A DNA stretch of 49,175 nt from a virus, in IMG/VR virus record IMGVR_UViG_3300044859_001857, positions 1-49,175 of that record; one strand, 5' to 3'. Position numbers and translations under genes: made by a program. The stretch's first letter is position 1; the number at the start of each line of letters is the position of its first letter. Shown in pieces: positions 5,816-13,359 of this stretch. The notes beneath the pieces are model-generated. The model was given only the letters and a program-made list of their open reading frames with translations. It made no database searches and had not been told where the DNA came from.

Positions 5816-6878
5816 TTGGAACACATTAAAACTCCAACAATGGAATGAACGTAACTACTATAAATGGTATGTAAGTGGCAAAGTATTAGATGACACTTGT
5901 GTTGATTGGATGTTTATGGTTTATGATTTTCAAACTAAGAAAACCGATACTGTATTTGACAACAGAGGTATCTGTGAGGTTCAATTTAACAAAAAGGGTA
6001 AATACAAAATGTATTTGAAGGTATGGAACCGATGTGAAAAATGTGATACCACCTTATACCGTGAAGTAAACATAGTTCAATTTCCAGGGGCTAAAGTAAC
6101 CAGTACTCCGTCAACTTCAAATTGTAAAAAATATAAGTTTGAGTTGAGTTATATTAAAGGTTTTTCAGTAAAAGACACTTGTATGGATTATTACTTGATG
6201 TTCTATTCAGGACCTTGGATGGCTAAAATGACTCAAGGTGAGTGGGATTCATTGACTGATTATCAAATTGGAATGGAGTACAATTTTCCAGATGCTGATT
6301 TTTTAGATTATACCGAAACACGAGTTGTAGATTATACTTTTAAGAATTCAGGTCGTGTGTTGATGATTGCTCAGTGGTGGAACAAATGTATTGCTCAAGA
6401 TACATTCATGTTTAGGAAGTTAGACGTTTGTAAAACAACTACAAAACCTAAATGTGATTGGTCTAAACTTGGTTTTGGGTATGGTAAACCAATGCCATGT
6501 AATGTGTATAAATTTGAATTAGGTTCTATTGATAGTTGTATTAGTTATACCTCTTACATTTATAGTTTCAAGACTGGAAAATGGACTGATACATTTACAA
6601 CAAGAACTTTCACTAAAGTATTTACCGATACAGGCAAGTATAAAGTATATGTTATAGCTAGAAATAAATGTGGTGGATGTGATACTGCGTATTCTAATTT
6701 TGTAACTGTAACTTGTCAACCAACATCAGGTGTTAATGAAGTTATTAAAGGTGACCCTAAATTGATTGGAATGTATGATATGATGGGTAGACCTGTATAT
6801 CATGTTAGGGAAAACGAAGTCTTGATTTACCAATACAATGACGGAACAACACGAAAAGTATTAAAAACAAGTAAATAA
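5748..6878 (+). CDS. secreted Cys-rich PKD-like repeat protein with probable type IX secretion sorting domain (376 aa)
   Basis: Residues 1-20 are a Sec signal peptide (MKKLLMTLVFVLTTALSLSA). Three extracellular repeats follow, each ending in a similar strand: KYKMYLKVWNRCEKCDT, then RVLMIAQWWNKCIAQDT, then KYKVYVIARNKCGGCDT. Paired Cys residues suggest disulphides. The last ~45 residues (LIGMYDMMGRPVYHV ... DGTTRKVLKTSK) have the pattern of Bacteroidota type IX (Por) C-terminal sorting domains, [I/M]YDxxGRxV ... DGxxxxxK. A phage protein so built would be exported by the host and anchored or released at its surface, perhaps masking a receptor or blocking superinfection. The sorting-domain assignment is from memory of the family pattern. 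Confidence 0.7.
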   Translation: MKKLLMTLVFVLTTALSLSAKCDWNTLKLQQWNERNYYKWYVSGKVLDDTCVDWMFMVYDFQTKKTDTVFDNRGICEVQFNKKGKYKMYLKVWNRCEKCDTTLYREVNIVQFPGAKVTSTPSTSNCKKYKFELSYIKGFSVKDTCMDYYLMFYSGPWMAKMTQGEWDSLTDYQIGMEYNFPDADFLDYTETRVVDYTFKNSGRVLMIAQWWNKCIAQDTFMFRKLDVCKTTTKPKCDWSKLGFGYGKPMPCNVYKFELGSIDSCISYTSYIYSFKTGKWTDTFTTRTFTKVFTDTGKYKVYVIARNKCGGCDTAYSNFVTVTCQPTSGVNEVIKGDPKLIGMYDMMGRPVYHVRENEVLIYQYNDGTTRKVLKTSK

Positions 6879-6886
6879 AAAATAAG

Positions 6887-6914
6887 ACCCGAGATGAAAG
6901 TCTCGGGTTTTTTG
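6887..6914 (+). terminator. rho-independent terminator
   Basis: ACCCGAGA/TCTCGGGT stem, 6-nt loop, then TTTTTTG. It ends the secreted-protein transcript. Confidence 0.9.
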
Positions 6915-6916
6915 TA

Positions 6917-6924
6917 TATCTTTG
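6917..6924 (+). promoter_or_regulatory. Bacteroidota-type -7 box TATCTTTG
   Basis: TAnnTTTG immediately after the terminator's T-run, 25 nt before the ATG at 6950. Confidence 0.5.
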
Positions 6925-6949
6925 TTACTTAACCTAAAACTAATGAACG

Positions 6950-7039
6950 ATGTTTGAAGAAGATTATGATGATGAAGTCACCCCTTCCATTTCTAAAACG
7001 AAACCAATCACATTCAGTGACTCTTTAGAGGACGAATGA
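6950..7039 (+). CDS. possible 29-aa acidic peptide
   Basis: Short frame (begins MFEEDYDDEV) behind a TATCTTTG box. It has no similarity that I recognise. An upstream ATG at 6943 gives only a four-codon frame. Support is limited to its position behind a promoter-like box in an otherwise empty gap. Confidence 0.3.
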   Translation: MFEEDYDDEVTPSISKTKPITFSDSLEDE

Positions 7040-7058
7040 CAAAATGTTGTAGTGTTGA

Positions 7059-7070
7059 GTATTTATTAAG
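7059..7070 (+). promoter_or_regulatory. putative late promoter motif GTATTTATTAAG
   Basis: Recurrent motif, here 84 nt before the packaged-protein start at 7143, a longer leader than elsewhere. Confidence 0.5.
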
Positions 7071-7142
7071 TAAATTCTGATAATATGGTAAAGTTAAAAC
7101 TAAAACCAACAATCAGAACTTCAATCAATAAGAAAAACAAAA

Positions 7143-7526
7143 ATGAAACTATTAATTTCTGAAAGACAATTATTGGAAGTTGCCAATAAAATGTTCCAAG
7201 GGGAATTTGATGATTTTGTTTATAGTCAAGAATTTCTTATAGGACAATTAAAGTCCATGATTAAAGAAAGAAAATCTGAATTGGACAAATTAATCCAAAG
7301 ATTAAAAAAAGAAGAGAAACTAATACCTAAGGTTAGATTCAATGTTGATGATAATAACGGTTTTGCTCAGATAATGTTTTTCAACCCTGAAACCGAAAGA
7401 ATGGAAAACAAAAACTTTGACCTCGGTAATATTCATTGGTTTGATGACGAGGAGGGATTACAGACTTGGGGTAAGATGAAAATATTTGACTTTTTAAGAA
7501 ATAAATTCCCGACCTATTATAATTAA
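7143..7526 (+). CDS. putative packaged protein, KLLISERQL leader (127 aa)
   Basis: The N-terminus (MKLLISERQLLEVANKMF) fits the general leader pattern of hydrophobic-I-S-E-x-x-L plus helix shared with the proteins at 8211 and 22726. A long charged helix follows (about residues 30-60, KERKSELDKLIQRLKKEEKL), then a small beta-like region. No exact (I/L)xE cut site is evident near the leader. Function unknown. Confidence 0.6.
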   Translation: MKLLISERQLLEVANKMFQGEFDDFVYSQEFLIGQLKSMIKERKSELDKLIQRLKKEEKLIPKVRFNVDDNNGFAQIMFFNPETERMENKNFDLGNIHWFDDEEGLQTWGKMKIFDFLRNKFPTYYN

Positions 7527-7530
7527 CTTG

Positions 7531-7541
7531 GTATTTATAAA
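7531..7541 (+). promoter_or_regulatory. putative late promoter motif GTATTTATAAA
   Basis: First base 31 nt before the ATG at 7562, just after the preceding gene's stop. Confidence 0.55.
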
Positions 7542-7561
7542 CAAATAATAGATTTGTTTTT

Positions 7562-7957
7562 ATGAAAAAAAGAGTAATTAGATTAACTGAAACTGATATT
7601 AAGAATATTGTCAGAAGAGTTATTTCAGAACAAAATGCCCCCGTAAAAAATGCTGTAAAAGGATATGATGATTTAAAGAGTGCTGTTGGTGGTCCTGACC
7701 CTGAAATTGTGGAGACTCTTAAAGATATGGGATTTGAAAAACAATTCTGTAAAAATGCTAAAGTTAATCCTATGGGGATTGAATTAAGTTATGAGTATTG
7801 TAACAAAGCAAGACCTCAGATTTTGGTGTCTTACCCAAAACCATATGATTCCGCGGAAGTGGTTGACCTAATCAATCAAAAAATTATTGAAATAATTGAT
7901 AATGTTAGTCCTGAAAAATTGGAATCCGCAATGAGAGGATATTTCGCAAATCAATAA
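7562..7957 (+). CDS. putative packaged protein, LTETDI leader (131 aa)
   Basis: The leader reads RLTETDIKNIVRRVISE|Q, clearly homologous to those at 648 and 1190, with the predicted cut ISE|QN. The mature part (about 108 residues) includes two Cys (FCKNAK, EYCNK) and alternating strands and helices; no family recognised. Its own late motif lies upstream and a strong terminator downstream, so it is a single-gene unit. Confidence 0.7.
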   Translation: MKKRVIRLTETDIKNIVRRVISEQNAPVKNAVKGYDDLKSAVGGPDPEIVETLKDMGFEKQFCKNAKVNPMGIELSYEYCNKARPQILVSYPKPYDSAEVVDLINQKIIEIIDNVSPEKLESAMRGYFANQ

Positions 7958-7962
7958 ACTTT

Positions 7963-7989
7963 AAACCCCTCAATAAAGAGGGGTTTTTT
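7963..7989 (+). terminator. rho-independent terminator
   Basis: ACCCCTC/GAGGGGT stem, 6-nt loop, then TTTTTT, just after the stop at 7957. Confidence 0.9.
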
Positions 7990-8017
7990 ATTGTGCAAAA
8001 TTTAGTATATTATTAAT

Positions 8018-8179
8018 ATGGAAGAAGAGATTAGAGGAACAATTTTTATTAAAGATGACAAGTTGGTTTTAAAATACAACAGTGGAGAAACCGAAACATT
8101 TGCTTTGTCACATTACCCAAGCTTTCAAGTAGGGTTTAACTTTATTAGACACAAAGGATTACTATACCATAGAAAATAA
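8018..8179 (+). CDS. small protein of unknown function (53 aa)
   Basis: 53-residue frame between a terminator and the next late motif. It begins MEEEIRGTIFIKDDKLVLKY, looks like a short beta-rich domain and ends in a basic segment (RHKGLLYHRK). The AT-rich stretch before it (GTATATTATTA) is only similar to the late motif. It fills what would otherwise be a 250-nt gap. Confidence 0.5.
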   Translation: MEEEIRGTIFIKDDKLVLKYNSGETETFALSHYPSFQVGFNFIRHKGLLYHRK

Positions 8180-8192
8180 TGGTGGTTAGTGG

Positions 8193-8203
8193 GTATTTAT
8201 TAT
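8193..8203 (+). promoter_or_regulatory. putative late promoter motif GTATTTATTAT
   Basis: First base 18 nt before the ATG at 8211. Confidence 0.6.
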
Positions 8204-8210
8204 CATACCT

Positions 8211-9452
8211 ATGGAAATTTTAATTTCAGAATCCCAATTAAAAGTTTTAATTACCGAAGCTTCAGATTTTGCTGCGGACGCATGTAAAACGTTTACGGAC
8301 TCGTCATCCAACCAATTCTGTAAGTCGGTATATGATATTCTGAAAAGTAAACCCCGTAAGAACAATGACACAGAATGGAATAATTTATTCAGGAGAATTC
8401 AGAGAGCATTAAATCTTGTTGCAGAAGAAACTGAGGGAGAGTATAAAGTAATTTATAAAAATATTAAAAATTTCCAAGAAATTTATACTCGTAAAGTTTA
8501 TGACTTGGAAAAACTTATCAATAAAGTATCACCTTCTTGTGTGACTCTTAAAGAAAGGGCGACTAATTCGTTGAGGGATTTACAATCTAAAGGAAAATAC
8601 ATGTTACTTTACAAGAAAGTAACGGAAGATGGTGAGGTGTTGAATTATTCGTTACTAAATAGACTCAACACAAATATTTCAGGTTTATCAATCTTGATGA
8701 CCGAATATGCCATTCACTATGAACCCACAAAATCACCTGAAGAAATTGTTGATTTATTTTTCAGAAACGTTTTAGGTTTGGATAAATTAGTTGGTTATCT
8801 AAGAGATGTATTGGTTAAGCCAAATCACATTAGAAAAAAGATTGTTGATACGATTGAGAAAATCAAAATTGTTGGTGATAAAAATGAAGAACAGTATTTA
8901 AATTATTTGTCAGAAAAAGGTGAAAAATTTATTCCTTTTGGTGATGATTTTGGAATTGTAGATATGTTGGGTATTGACGTTTTAATTTTAAGAGATGGTC
9001 AATATTTTCCATTACAAGTGAAAAGTTCTAAAAGTGGTGCCACAGGGAGTCTTAATATATGGCAATATAACCAAGGTGGATGTAAATGTTTTGTATCATA
9101 CAAAAAAGATGGTGAGTGGTATGAGATAGATAAACCCATGGGTGTTAGTAAAAAAGTTGAGCCAGAACCATCAATTAAAAAATCAAATAAAAAAGGTACA
9201 TTCACTGTAAATTGTAAAACTTTAACTCCTTGGAGTCCTGATAATATCAACTATTACAAATTTTGTAATGGTTCTAGTGTTTCCGCAGAACAAATACCAA
9301 AAAGTGCCAAATATGTTGAGATTGTTCAGGGAGGAAAAGTTAGAGATTTAATTGATGTTGAATCTACCATTATAAAAACTAAAAAGAATGACACCAAAAC
9401 CGGAAGGTATGGTGACATAATCTATACAATTTTTTACAAAATAAAGACATGA
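8211..9452 (+). CDS. putative packaged PD-(D/E)xK nuclease-like protein (413 aa)
   Basis: The leader MEILISESQLKVLITE|A matches the targeting pattern with a canonical cut (ITE|A at 14-17). Residues ~20-220 are helical. A nuclease-like core follows: NEEQYL (E227), then GIVDMLGIDVLIL (D256) and YFPLQVKSS (Q269-x-K271), the D...(E/Q)xK arrangement of PD-(D/E)xK enzymes, then WQYNQGGCKCFVSY. If packaged and injected, it could attack host DNA or act against a defence system; that is inference. The start of the next gene overlaps its stop (ATGA), so the partner at 9449 is made with it. Confidence 0.6.
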   Translation: MEILISESQLKVLITEASDFAADACKTFTDSSSNQFCKSVYDILKSKPRKNNDTEWNNLFRRIQRALNLVAEETEGEYKVIYKNIKNFQEIYTRKVYDLEKLINKVSPSCVTLKERATNSLRDLQSKGKYMLLYKKVTEDGEVLNYSLLNRLNTNISGLSILMTEYAIHYEPTKSPEEIVDLFFRNVLGLDKLVGYLRDVLVKPNHIRKKIVDTIEKIKIVGDKNEEQYLNYLSEKGEKFIPFGDDFGIVDMLGIDVLILRDGQYFPLQVKSSKSGATGSLNIWQYNQGGCKCFVSYKKDGEWYEIDKPMGVSKKVEPEPSIKKSNKKGTFTVNCKTLTPWSPDNINYYKFCNGSSVSAEQIPKSAKYVEIVQGGKVRDLIDVESTIIKTKKNDTKTGRYGDIIYTIFYKIKT

Positions 9453-9793
9453 AAACTGCTAAGCCAGAAACTTCCGACATAAACAGATTGGTTTCAAAAA
9501 TATTAGATAAACCACCTGTTGAAAAATTTGAAAAGTTTGACTACACCGAAAAGATTTTTGGGGTTGATTACGATTCTTTTGTTGATTCAAATTTTGAATC
9601 GGTTGACCCAATGACAATTGAAAAATATGAGTTTGATAAAATCTATAAAAACTATGAAGACTTTAAAAAAGATTTTCCAAGAGAGTCTAAATTTTTTTAT
9701 GATTGGCATCCAAAAGGAGGTTCATTTTTATTTAATAGAGATGTTATGGGCAGTGATTTTGATGGATTAATGGTTAAGTTTAGAAAAAAATAG
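9449..9793 (+). CDS. unknown protein coupled to the nuclease-like gene (114 aa)
   Basis: Starts 4 nt inside the end of the PD-(D/E)xK-like gene. It is acidic and aromatic, rich in FxKxxxDY-type stretches (EKFEKFDYTEKIFGVDYDSF), and ends basic. It lacks the usual leader. The coupling makes a partner or inhibitor role for the nuclease worth considering, but nothing in the sequence proves it. Confidence 0.55.
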   Translation: MKTAKPETSDINRLVSKILDKPPVEKFEKFDYTEKIFGVDYDSFVDSNFESVDPMTIEKYEFDKIYKNYEDFKKDFPRESKFFYDWHPKGGSFLFNRDVMGSDFDGLMVKFRKK

Positions 9794-9795
9794 TT

Positions 9796-10053
9796 ATGGG
9801 AAAAAAAATTATTAAATTGACAGAATCTGAATTAGTTGATTTGGTGAAAAAAGTTATCACCGAAGAATATTATGATAGAGACAAACTTTGGAATAGAGAT
9901 TATGTTGCAAATCGTTTGATGACCGGCCCAAGACAAATGAGAAGATGGGCAAAAGATTTACCTGAATATGCGTGTGTAGATAAAAATGGTAACGACGCTA
10001 TTTGTACTAAAATTCCTGAAGTGGTATTTGTCTTTCTTACTGGAAGATATTAA
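9796..10053 (+). CDS. putative packaged protein, LTESEL leader (85 aa)
   Basis: The leader KLTESELVDLVKKVITE|E has the predicted cut at ITE|E. The mature remainder is only ~63 residues, basic in the middle (GPRQMRRWAKDLPEYACV) with two Cys, and ends in a hydrophobic stretch (VVFVFLTGRY). It lies 2 nt after the preceding gene, so the trio 8211-10053 is one unit. Function unknown. Confidence 0.65.
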   Translation: MGKKIIKLTESELVDLVKKVITEEYYDRDKLWNRDYVANRLMTGPRQMRRWAKDLPEYACVDKNGNDAICTKIPEVVFVFLTGRY

Positions 10054-10452
10054 TTATTCAAAAGAGTTGTAAACAACCTCTCTTTTATAGGGGTTTTTCT
10101 TTTCAAATTGTTTTACCAATCTTCCTGAATAGGCATTAGCCTCGTCTTCATTCTTACCACCTATGTCAGGACCCTTGTCTCTGTTTAAAACATCTATTTG
10201 ATACTCGTGTACCCATTCGTGTGATAAGGTTCTTAAAACGTCTCTAATGATTCGGTTTTGAACTAAAATTCTTAACTCACTATTATCAGTTCTTGACCCT
10301 GTTGTCATCCCGTTTAACTTTTTACCTAAAAAAATAATTGAGATATTATTTTTCAGTGGAAACTTACTTTGGAGGTGTTTTATAAAATCAATTATGGTGT
10401 TATGACTACTTTCTAACTTATTGCAGTCCTTATATTTTACTTTTACCTCCAT
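10054..10452 (-). CDS. putative zinc metallopeptidase, HExxH (132 aa)
   Basis: Contains LSHEWVHEYQ (HEWVH, residues 78-82) and, about 20 residues on, KNEDEANAYSG, whose Glu (E102 or E104) could be the third zinc ligand, as in small HExxH...E peptidases. I chose the ATG at 10452 because a late motif GTATTTATTA lies exactly 12 nt upstream; an upstream in-frame ATG at 10470 would run through that motif. No signal peptide. The substrate is unknown; it could process virion proteins or act on cell-wall or host proteins. It meets the plus-strand gene tail to tail. Confidence 0.6.
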   Translation of the reverse strand: MEVKVKYKDCNKLESSHNTIIDFIKHLQSKFPLKNNISIIFLGKKLNGMTTGSRTDNSELRILVQNRIIRDVLRTLSHEWVHEYQIDVLNRDKGPDIGGKNEDEANAYSGRLVKQFEKKNPYKREVVYNSFE

Positions 10453-10454
10453 AA

Positions 10455-10464
10455 TAATAAATAC
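10455..10464 (-). promoter_or_regulatory. putative late promoter motif GTATTTATTA (minus strand)
   Basis: Minus-strand motif whose first base is 12 nt from the ATG at 10452. It decides between the two candidate starts of the HExxH gene. Confidence 0.6.
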
Positions 10465-10478
10465 TTTCATCTAATTTA

Positions 10479-10488
10479 ATATTTATTA
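10479..10488 (+). promoter_or_regulatory. putative late promoter motif ATATTTATTA
   Basis: First base 23 nt before the ATG at 10502. With the minus-strand motif at 10455 it forms a divergent pair. Confidence 0.6.
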
Positions 10489-10501
10489 AAAAAATATACT
10501 T

Positions 10502-11140
10502 ATGAAATTCTCAGATTATTACGATGAGTTAATTACCGAAAGAAGATATACAGACGATAAGTTTGAGGTAATAACTAAAAAAATGCCTAATTGGTTATTG
10601 GATGAATTTGGTGGTGACCCTAATATGGTTGTTAGAATGCCAATGTATTCTGATTTCAGAAAATACCTACTTGATAGAGGTGAAGATGTTACTAACAATG
10701 AAGATGTTATTTTAGGATTCTCTTACTTGGAAGATTGGTTAAACGAAATTGATGGTAGATTATCTCAAAAATTCTTGACCCTAATTAGTCAAAGATATCC
10801 CGTAATTTCGGAAAAAATTAAAAATTGGAATAAACCCGATGATTGGGTTAAAGGACCAAGAGGTAGAAAGCCAGGTTCTAAGAACAAACCAAAAACAGGT
10901 TTTGCGGATTTGTCTATGACACAAACTATGGATGTTGAACCATCAATGGCTCCAACCATGGAACCATCAGTACCAAGTGAACCAAAACGTAGAGGTAGGA
11001 AACCTGCTGAAGGTTCTTTGAGGAAACTTGAGGACCAATACGAAAAAATGCAAGATGACCTTGAAAAGCATGTAATGAAGATGAGAGAATTGATGAGACA
11101 AATTAATCAACGTAGAAGTTACTTTGGTAAAAACGAATAA
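10502..11140 (+). CDS. putative packaged AT-hook DNA-binding protein (212 aa)
   Basis: Begins MKFSDYYDELITE|R, very like T4 internal-protein leaders (MKTYQEFIAE|A), with the cut predicted after residue 13. It carries two AT-hook motifs, GPRGRKPGSK (about 118-127) and RRGRKPAE (about 163-170), separated by a Met/Pro/Glu-rich linker, and ends in a coiled-coil-like charged helix (about 172-205). AT hooks bind the minor groove of A/T tracts, so a nucleoid-like or DNA-condensing role inside the head, or action on host DNA after injection, is plausible. Confidence 0.65.
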   Translation: MKFSDYYDELITERRYTDDKFEVITKKMPNWLLDEFGGDPNMVVRMPMYSDFRKYLLDRGEDVTNNEDVILGFSYLEDWLNEIDGRLSQKFLTLISQRYPVISEKIKNWNKPDDWVKGPRGRKPGSKNKPKTGFADLSMTQTMDVEPSMAPTMEPSVPSEPKRRGRKPAEGSLRKLEDQYEKMQDDLEKHVMKMRELMRQINQRRSYFGKNE

Positions 11141-11157
11141 TATATTTGTCACTAAAA

Positions 11158-11568
11158 ATGGATAAACAAAGATTAAAATCAAATCCTATTTTCAGGTTGG
11201 GAATGTCTAATTTGAAAAAAAAATATCCATTTGTTATTGGTTATAATTTTCCTAGTGATTATGAAGAACAATTGTCGGAATATCCCCAATTAATTTTAAT
11301 AAACCTTGTATATTCTATCCCAAAAATAGTTGAGTCAGAAAATCTAACATTAGAACCTTATATGGAAGGTTGGTTTAAATACAATGACACAATTACATCG
11401 TCATTATTGTGGGTACCTTTCGTTGAAAAGGGTAGAGATGATTTAAGATACATTCAAGAGGATATTGAAAATATTTTAAATAGTGGTAAATCTTTAGATG
11501 TTTTTAGAAGTGAGGACAAAATTACTAGACAAATAATGGTTGAAGATTATATTGGAAAAAATGAATAA
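11158..11568 (+). CDS. unknown protein (136 aa)
   Basis: I chose the ATG at 11158 over an upstream TTG. The protein mixes aromatic and charged residues (FVIGYNFPSDYEEQL, MEGWFKYNDTITSSLLWVPF) and looks globular; no family recognised. It is co-oriented with the AT-hook gene 18 nt upstream, and its 3' end overlaps the start of the large gene at 11561. Confidence 0.55.
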   Translation: MDKQRLKSNPIFRLGMSNLKKKYPFVIGYNFPSDYEEQLSEYPQLILINLVYSIPKIVESENLTLEPYMEGWFKYNDTITSSLLWVPFVEKGRDDLRYIQEDIENILNSGKSLDVFRSEDKITRQIMVEDYIGKNE

Positions 11569-13012
11569 GATAAATTTAATAAAATTTATTTATAGGTTAT
11601 CAAAGAATCACCCAGGTTCTTTAACAAACTTGCGACAGTTCAAATCGTTTTTGGAAGATGATGTTGTAGATTTGTTGGGTAATTATGAGATAATTCAGAA
11701 CACAGAAGAAATCGCATATTATTATCAATTAATTAAAAATAATATTGATAGTTTAGAAAAAGGTAATTTAACTTCCCAAAATTTAATTCCTGTTGATTCA
11801 AAAACATATACTGTTGTTTATAGGGTAGGTTTTTCTGAAACAGGTGTCTACAAATATAAAACTACCGTTGAAGCACCTAATGGTGACTTAGCATCACAAA
11901 TTTTTACAACTGATGAAGGAGATGGTGATTTTGATTGGTGGGAAGGTGAGGAATTGGATAGAGAAGTATTTGATTCGGAAAGTTTTGATGTTAATGTTAG
12001 TTCAGTTTACACTGAGGGAACAAAGTTATCAAAACTCAAAAAAAGATTGACAGAATCTTCGGACGCTAAAGCCTTTTTATCTCAGGAAGTTTATATCTTT
12101 AGAACAATTCAAAAACAACTTAAAGAATTAAAAACTAAAGATAAAATTATTGGTAGAATAAAAGAAATACTTGATTACATGGGTTTTGACCCATTAGAGG
12201 CAATGTATTACTATTATTTATTTACGTCAAATTTCAGAGAGGATGGTAGATACGATTTAACAAAAGAATCGGAAAAGAAGGGACCTCAAGACTTAAAACC
12301 ACAAAAAACAACAAACACTAACGTTGGAGCTTTCGCACAATCAAAAATTCCATTTAAAGGTAGTAATTTAGAGGGGTTTTGGGAAAAAGATTTGAATGGT
12401 GTTGACCAATATGTTATTACGTCTTATGGGTGGTACCCAATTTACATTTTCAAAAAAGGTCAATGGTATAAAATTAATGACACATATTCCTCATCAACAG
12501 GAAGACATGTTAGTAACACTCAGATAGGTTATGATAAACCCCTCTTCAATAAGTCTGAAATGAATGCATTGAGGTCGGGAGCTAATCCTGAAAAATTACT
12601 TTCAAACAAATATGAAAAATTAGTTCAAAAGTTAAAAAATGAACTGGTTGGTAGAAAATTTACTAGAAGTATAGATTTTTATTCTTTAGGGTGGAATAGA
12701 CCTGAAATGAGAAATATGGATAATAGGGGCGGTAAAATAGATTTTATTGTTAAAGACGTTAATTTAGTTGATGGTAAACCTGAGTTAACCATTGATATTC
12801 TTCGTGGTGGATTTACAACACCAACACGAGCATATCTTTCAACAACCTATGCTCACCCAAGTTTATTTTCTGAAGGAGCTGAGATGACAGTTGATAGAGA
12901 GATGAAAGCCTTATTATATCCTGAACTATTAAAACGTGATGATTTAATGTTTAAAATTAATCACCCGAATGCGAAATCTCAAGAAACTGAGATTGTTAGT
13001 TCGGAACAATAA
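11561..13012 (+). CDS. large protein of unknown function, possibly virion-associated (483 aa)
   Basis: The ATG at 11561 overlaps the upstream stop; a TTG seven codons earlier is less likely. The first ~190 residues are acidic and mixed. Residues ~150-160 contain KKRLTE|SSDAK, which could be an internal protease site. The C-terminal half includes a beta-rich region with WYPIYIFKKGQWYKINDT and ends in an acidic tail. No catalytic motif or family recognised. Its end overlaps the convergent SAP-domain gene by 17 nt. Confidence 0.55.
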   Translation: MNKINLIKFIYRLSKNHPGSLTNLRQFKSFLEDDVVDLLGNYEIIQNTEEIAYYYQLIKNNIDSLEKGNLTSQNLIPVDSKTYTVVYRVGFSETGVYKYKTTVEAPNGDLASQIFTTDEGDGDFDWWEGEELDREVFDSESFDVNVSSVYTEGTKLSKLKKRLTESSDAKAFLSQEVYIFRTIQKQLKELKTKDKIIGRIKEILDYMGFDPLEAMYYYYLFTSNFREDGRYDLTKESEKKGPQDLKPQKTTNTNVGAFAQSKIPFKGSNLEGFWEKDLNGVDQYVITSYGWYPIYIFKKGQWYKINDTYSSSTGRHVSNTQIGYDKPLFNKSEMNALRSGANPEKLLSNKYEKLVQKLKNELVGRKFTRSIDFYSLGWNRPEMRNMDNRGGKIDFIVKDVNLVDGKPELTIDILRGGFTTPTRAYLSTTYAHPSLFSEGAEMTVDREMKALLYPELLKRDDLMFKINHPNAKSQETEIVSSEQ

Positions 13013-13304
13013 ATTCGTTCTCGGTTCTAAAATACAATCTTTTGGTTGCATAAATTTTTAAATTAGTCGCCAATTTCTTTTCAACTAATTTACCCATCTC
13101 AATTAATTCTTTAGTGTTTCTAATATCAATCTGAACATGGTAACCACCATGTTTGAGTTTTTTTTGTAATGTGTGGAAAATCCATTTATCCTCATCATAA
13201 AGTTTTAACGCTTTAATCATCTCCTCACGAGTTTCTTTACAAACAATTTCTCGTTTGTCACACTCCTTCTTGAGTTGGTCTACTTTTAATTTATTATAAT
13301 CCAT
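12996..13304 (-). CDS. SAP-domain protein, putative nucleic-acid binding (102 aa)
   Basis: Residues ~3-38 (YNKLKVDQLKKECDKREI ... MIKALKLY) match the SAP motif: LKVxxLKxxCxxR followed by a second helix with a hydrophobic LxxL pattern. SAP domains bind DNA or RNA. The C-terminal half has lysines and beta-like strands (KLATNLKIYATKRLYF). A TATATTTG promoter box lies 8 nt upstream, so it belongs to the host-type promoter class and not to the late class around it. Confidence 0.65.
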   Translation of the reverse strand: MDYNKLKVDQLKKECDKREIVCKETREEMIKALKLYDEDKWIFHTLQKKLKHGGYHVQIDIRNTKELIEMGKLVEKKLATNLKIYATKRLYFRTENEFIVPN

Positions 13305-13312
13305 ACAGGTTA

Positions 13313-13320
13313 CAAATATA
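13313..13320 (-). promoter_or_regulatory. Bacteroidota-type -7 box TATATTTG (minus strand)
   Basis: TAnnTTTG on the minus strand, 8 nt before the ATG at 13304. Confidence 0.6.
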
Positions 13321-13333
13321 GGAATATTTCGGA

Positions 13334-13343
13334 GTATTTATAG
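13334..13343 (+). promoter_or_regulatory. putative late promoter motif GTATTTATAG
   Basis: First base 26 nt before the endolysin start at 13360. Confidence 0.6.
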
Positions 13344-13359
13344 AAAAAAAACACTAATT

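Noticed and set aside
7085-7162. 25-codon frame (MVKLKLKPTIRT...) between the late motif at 7059 and the gene at 7143
   Set aside because: It overlaps the next start in another frame and has no distinct feature; it is more likely leader sequence.
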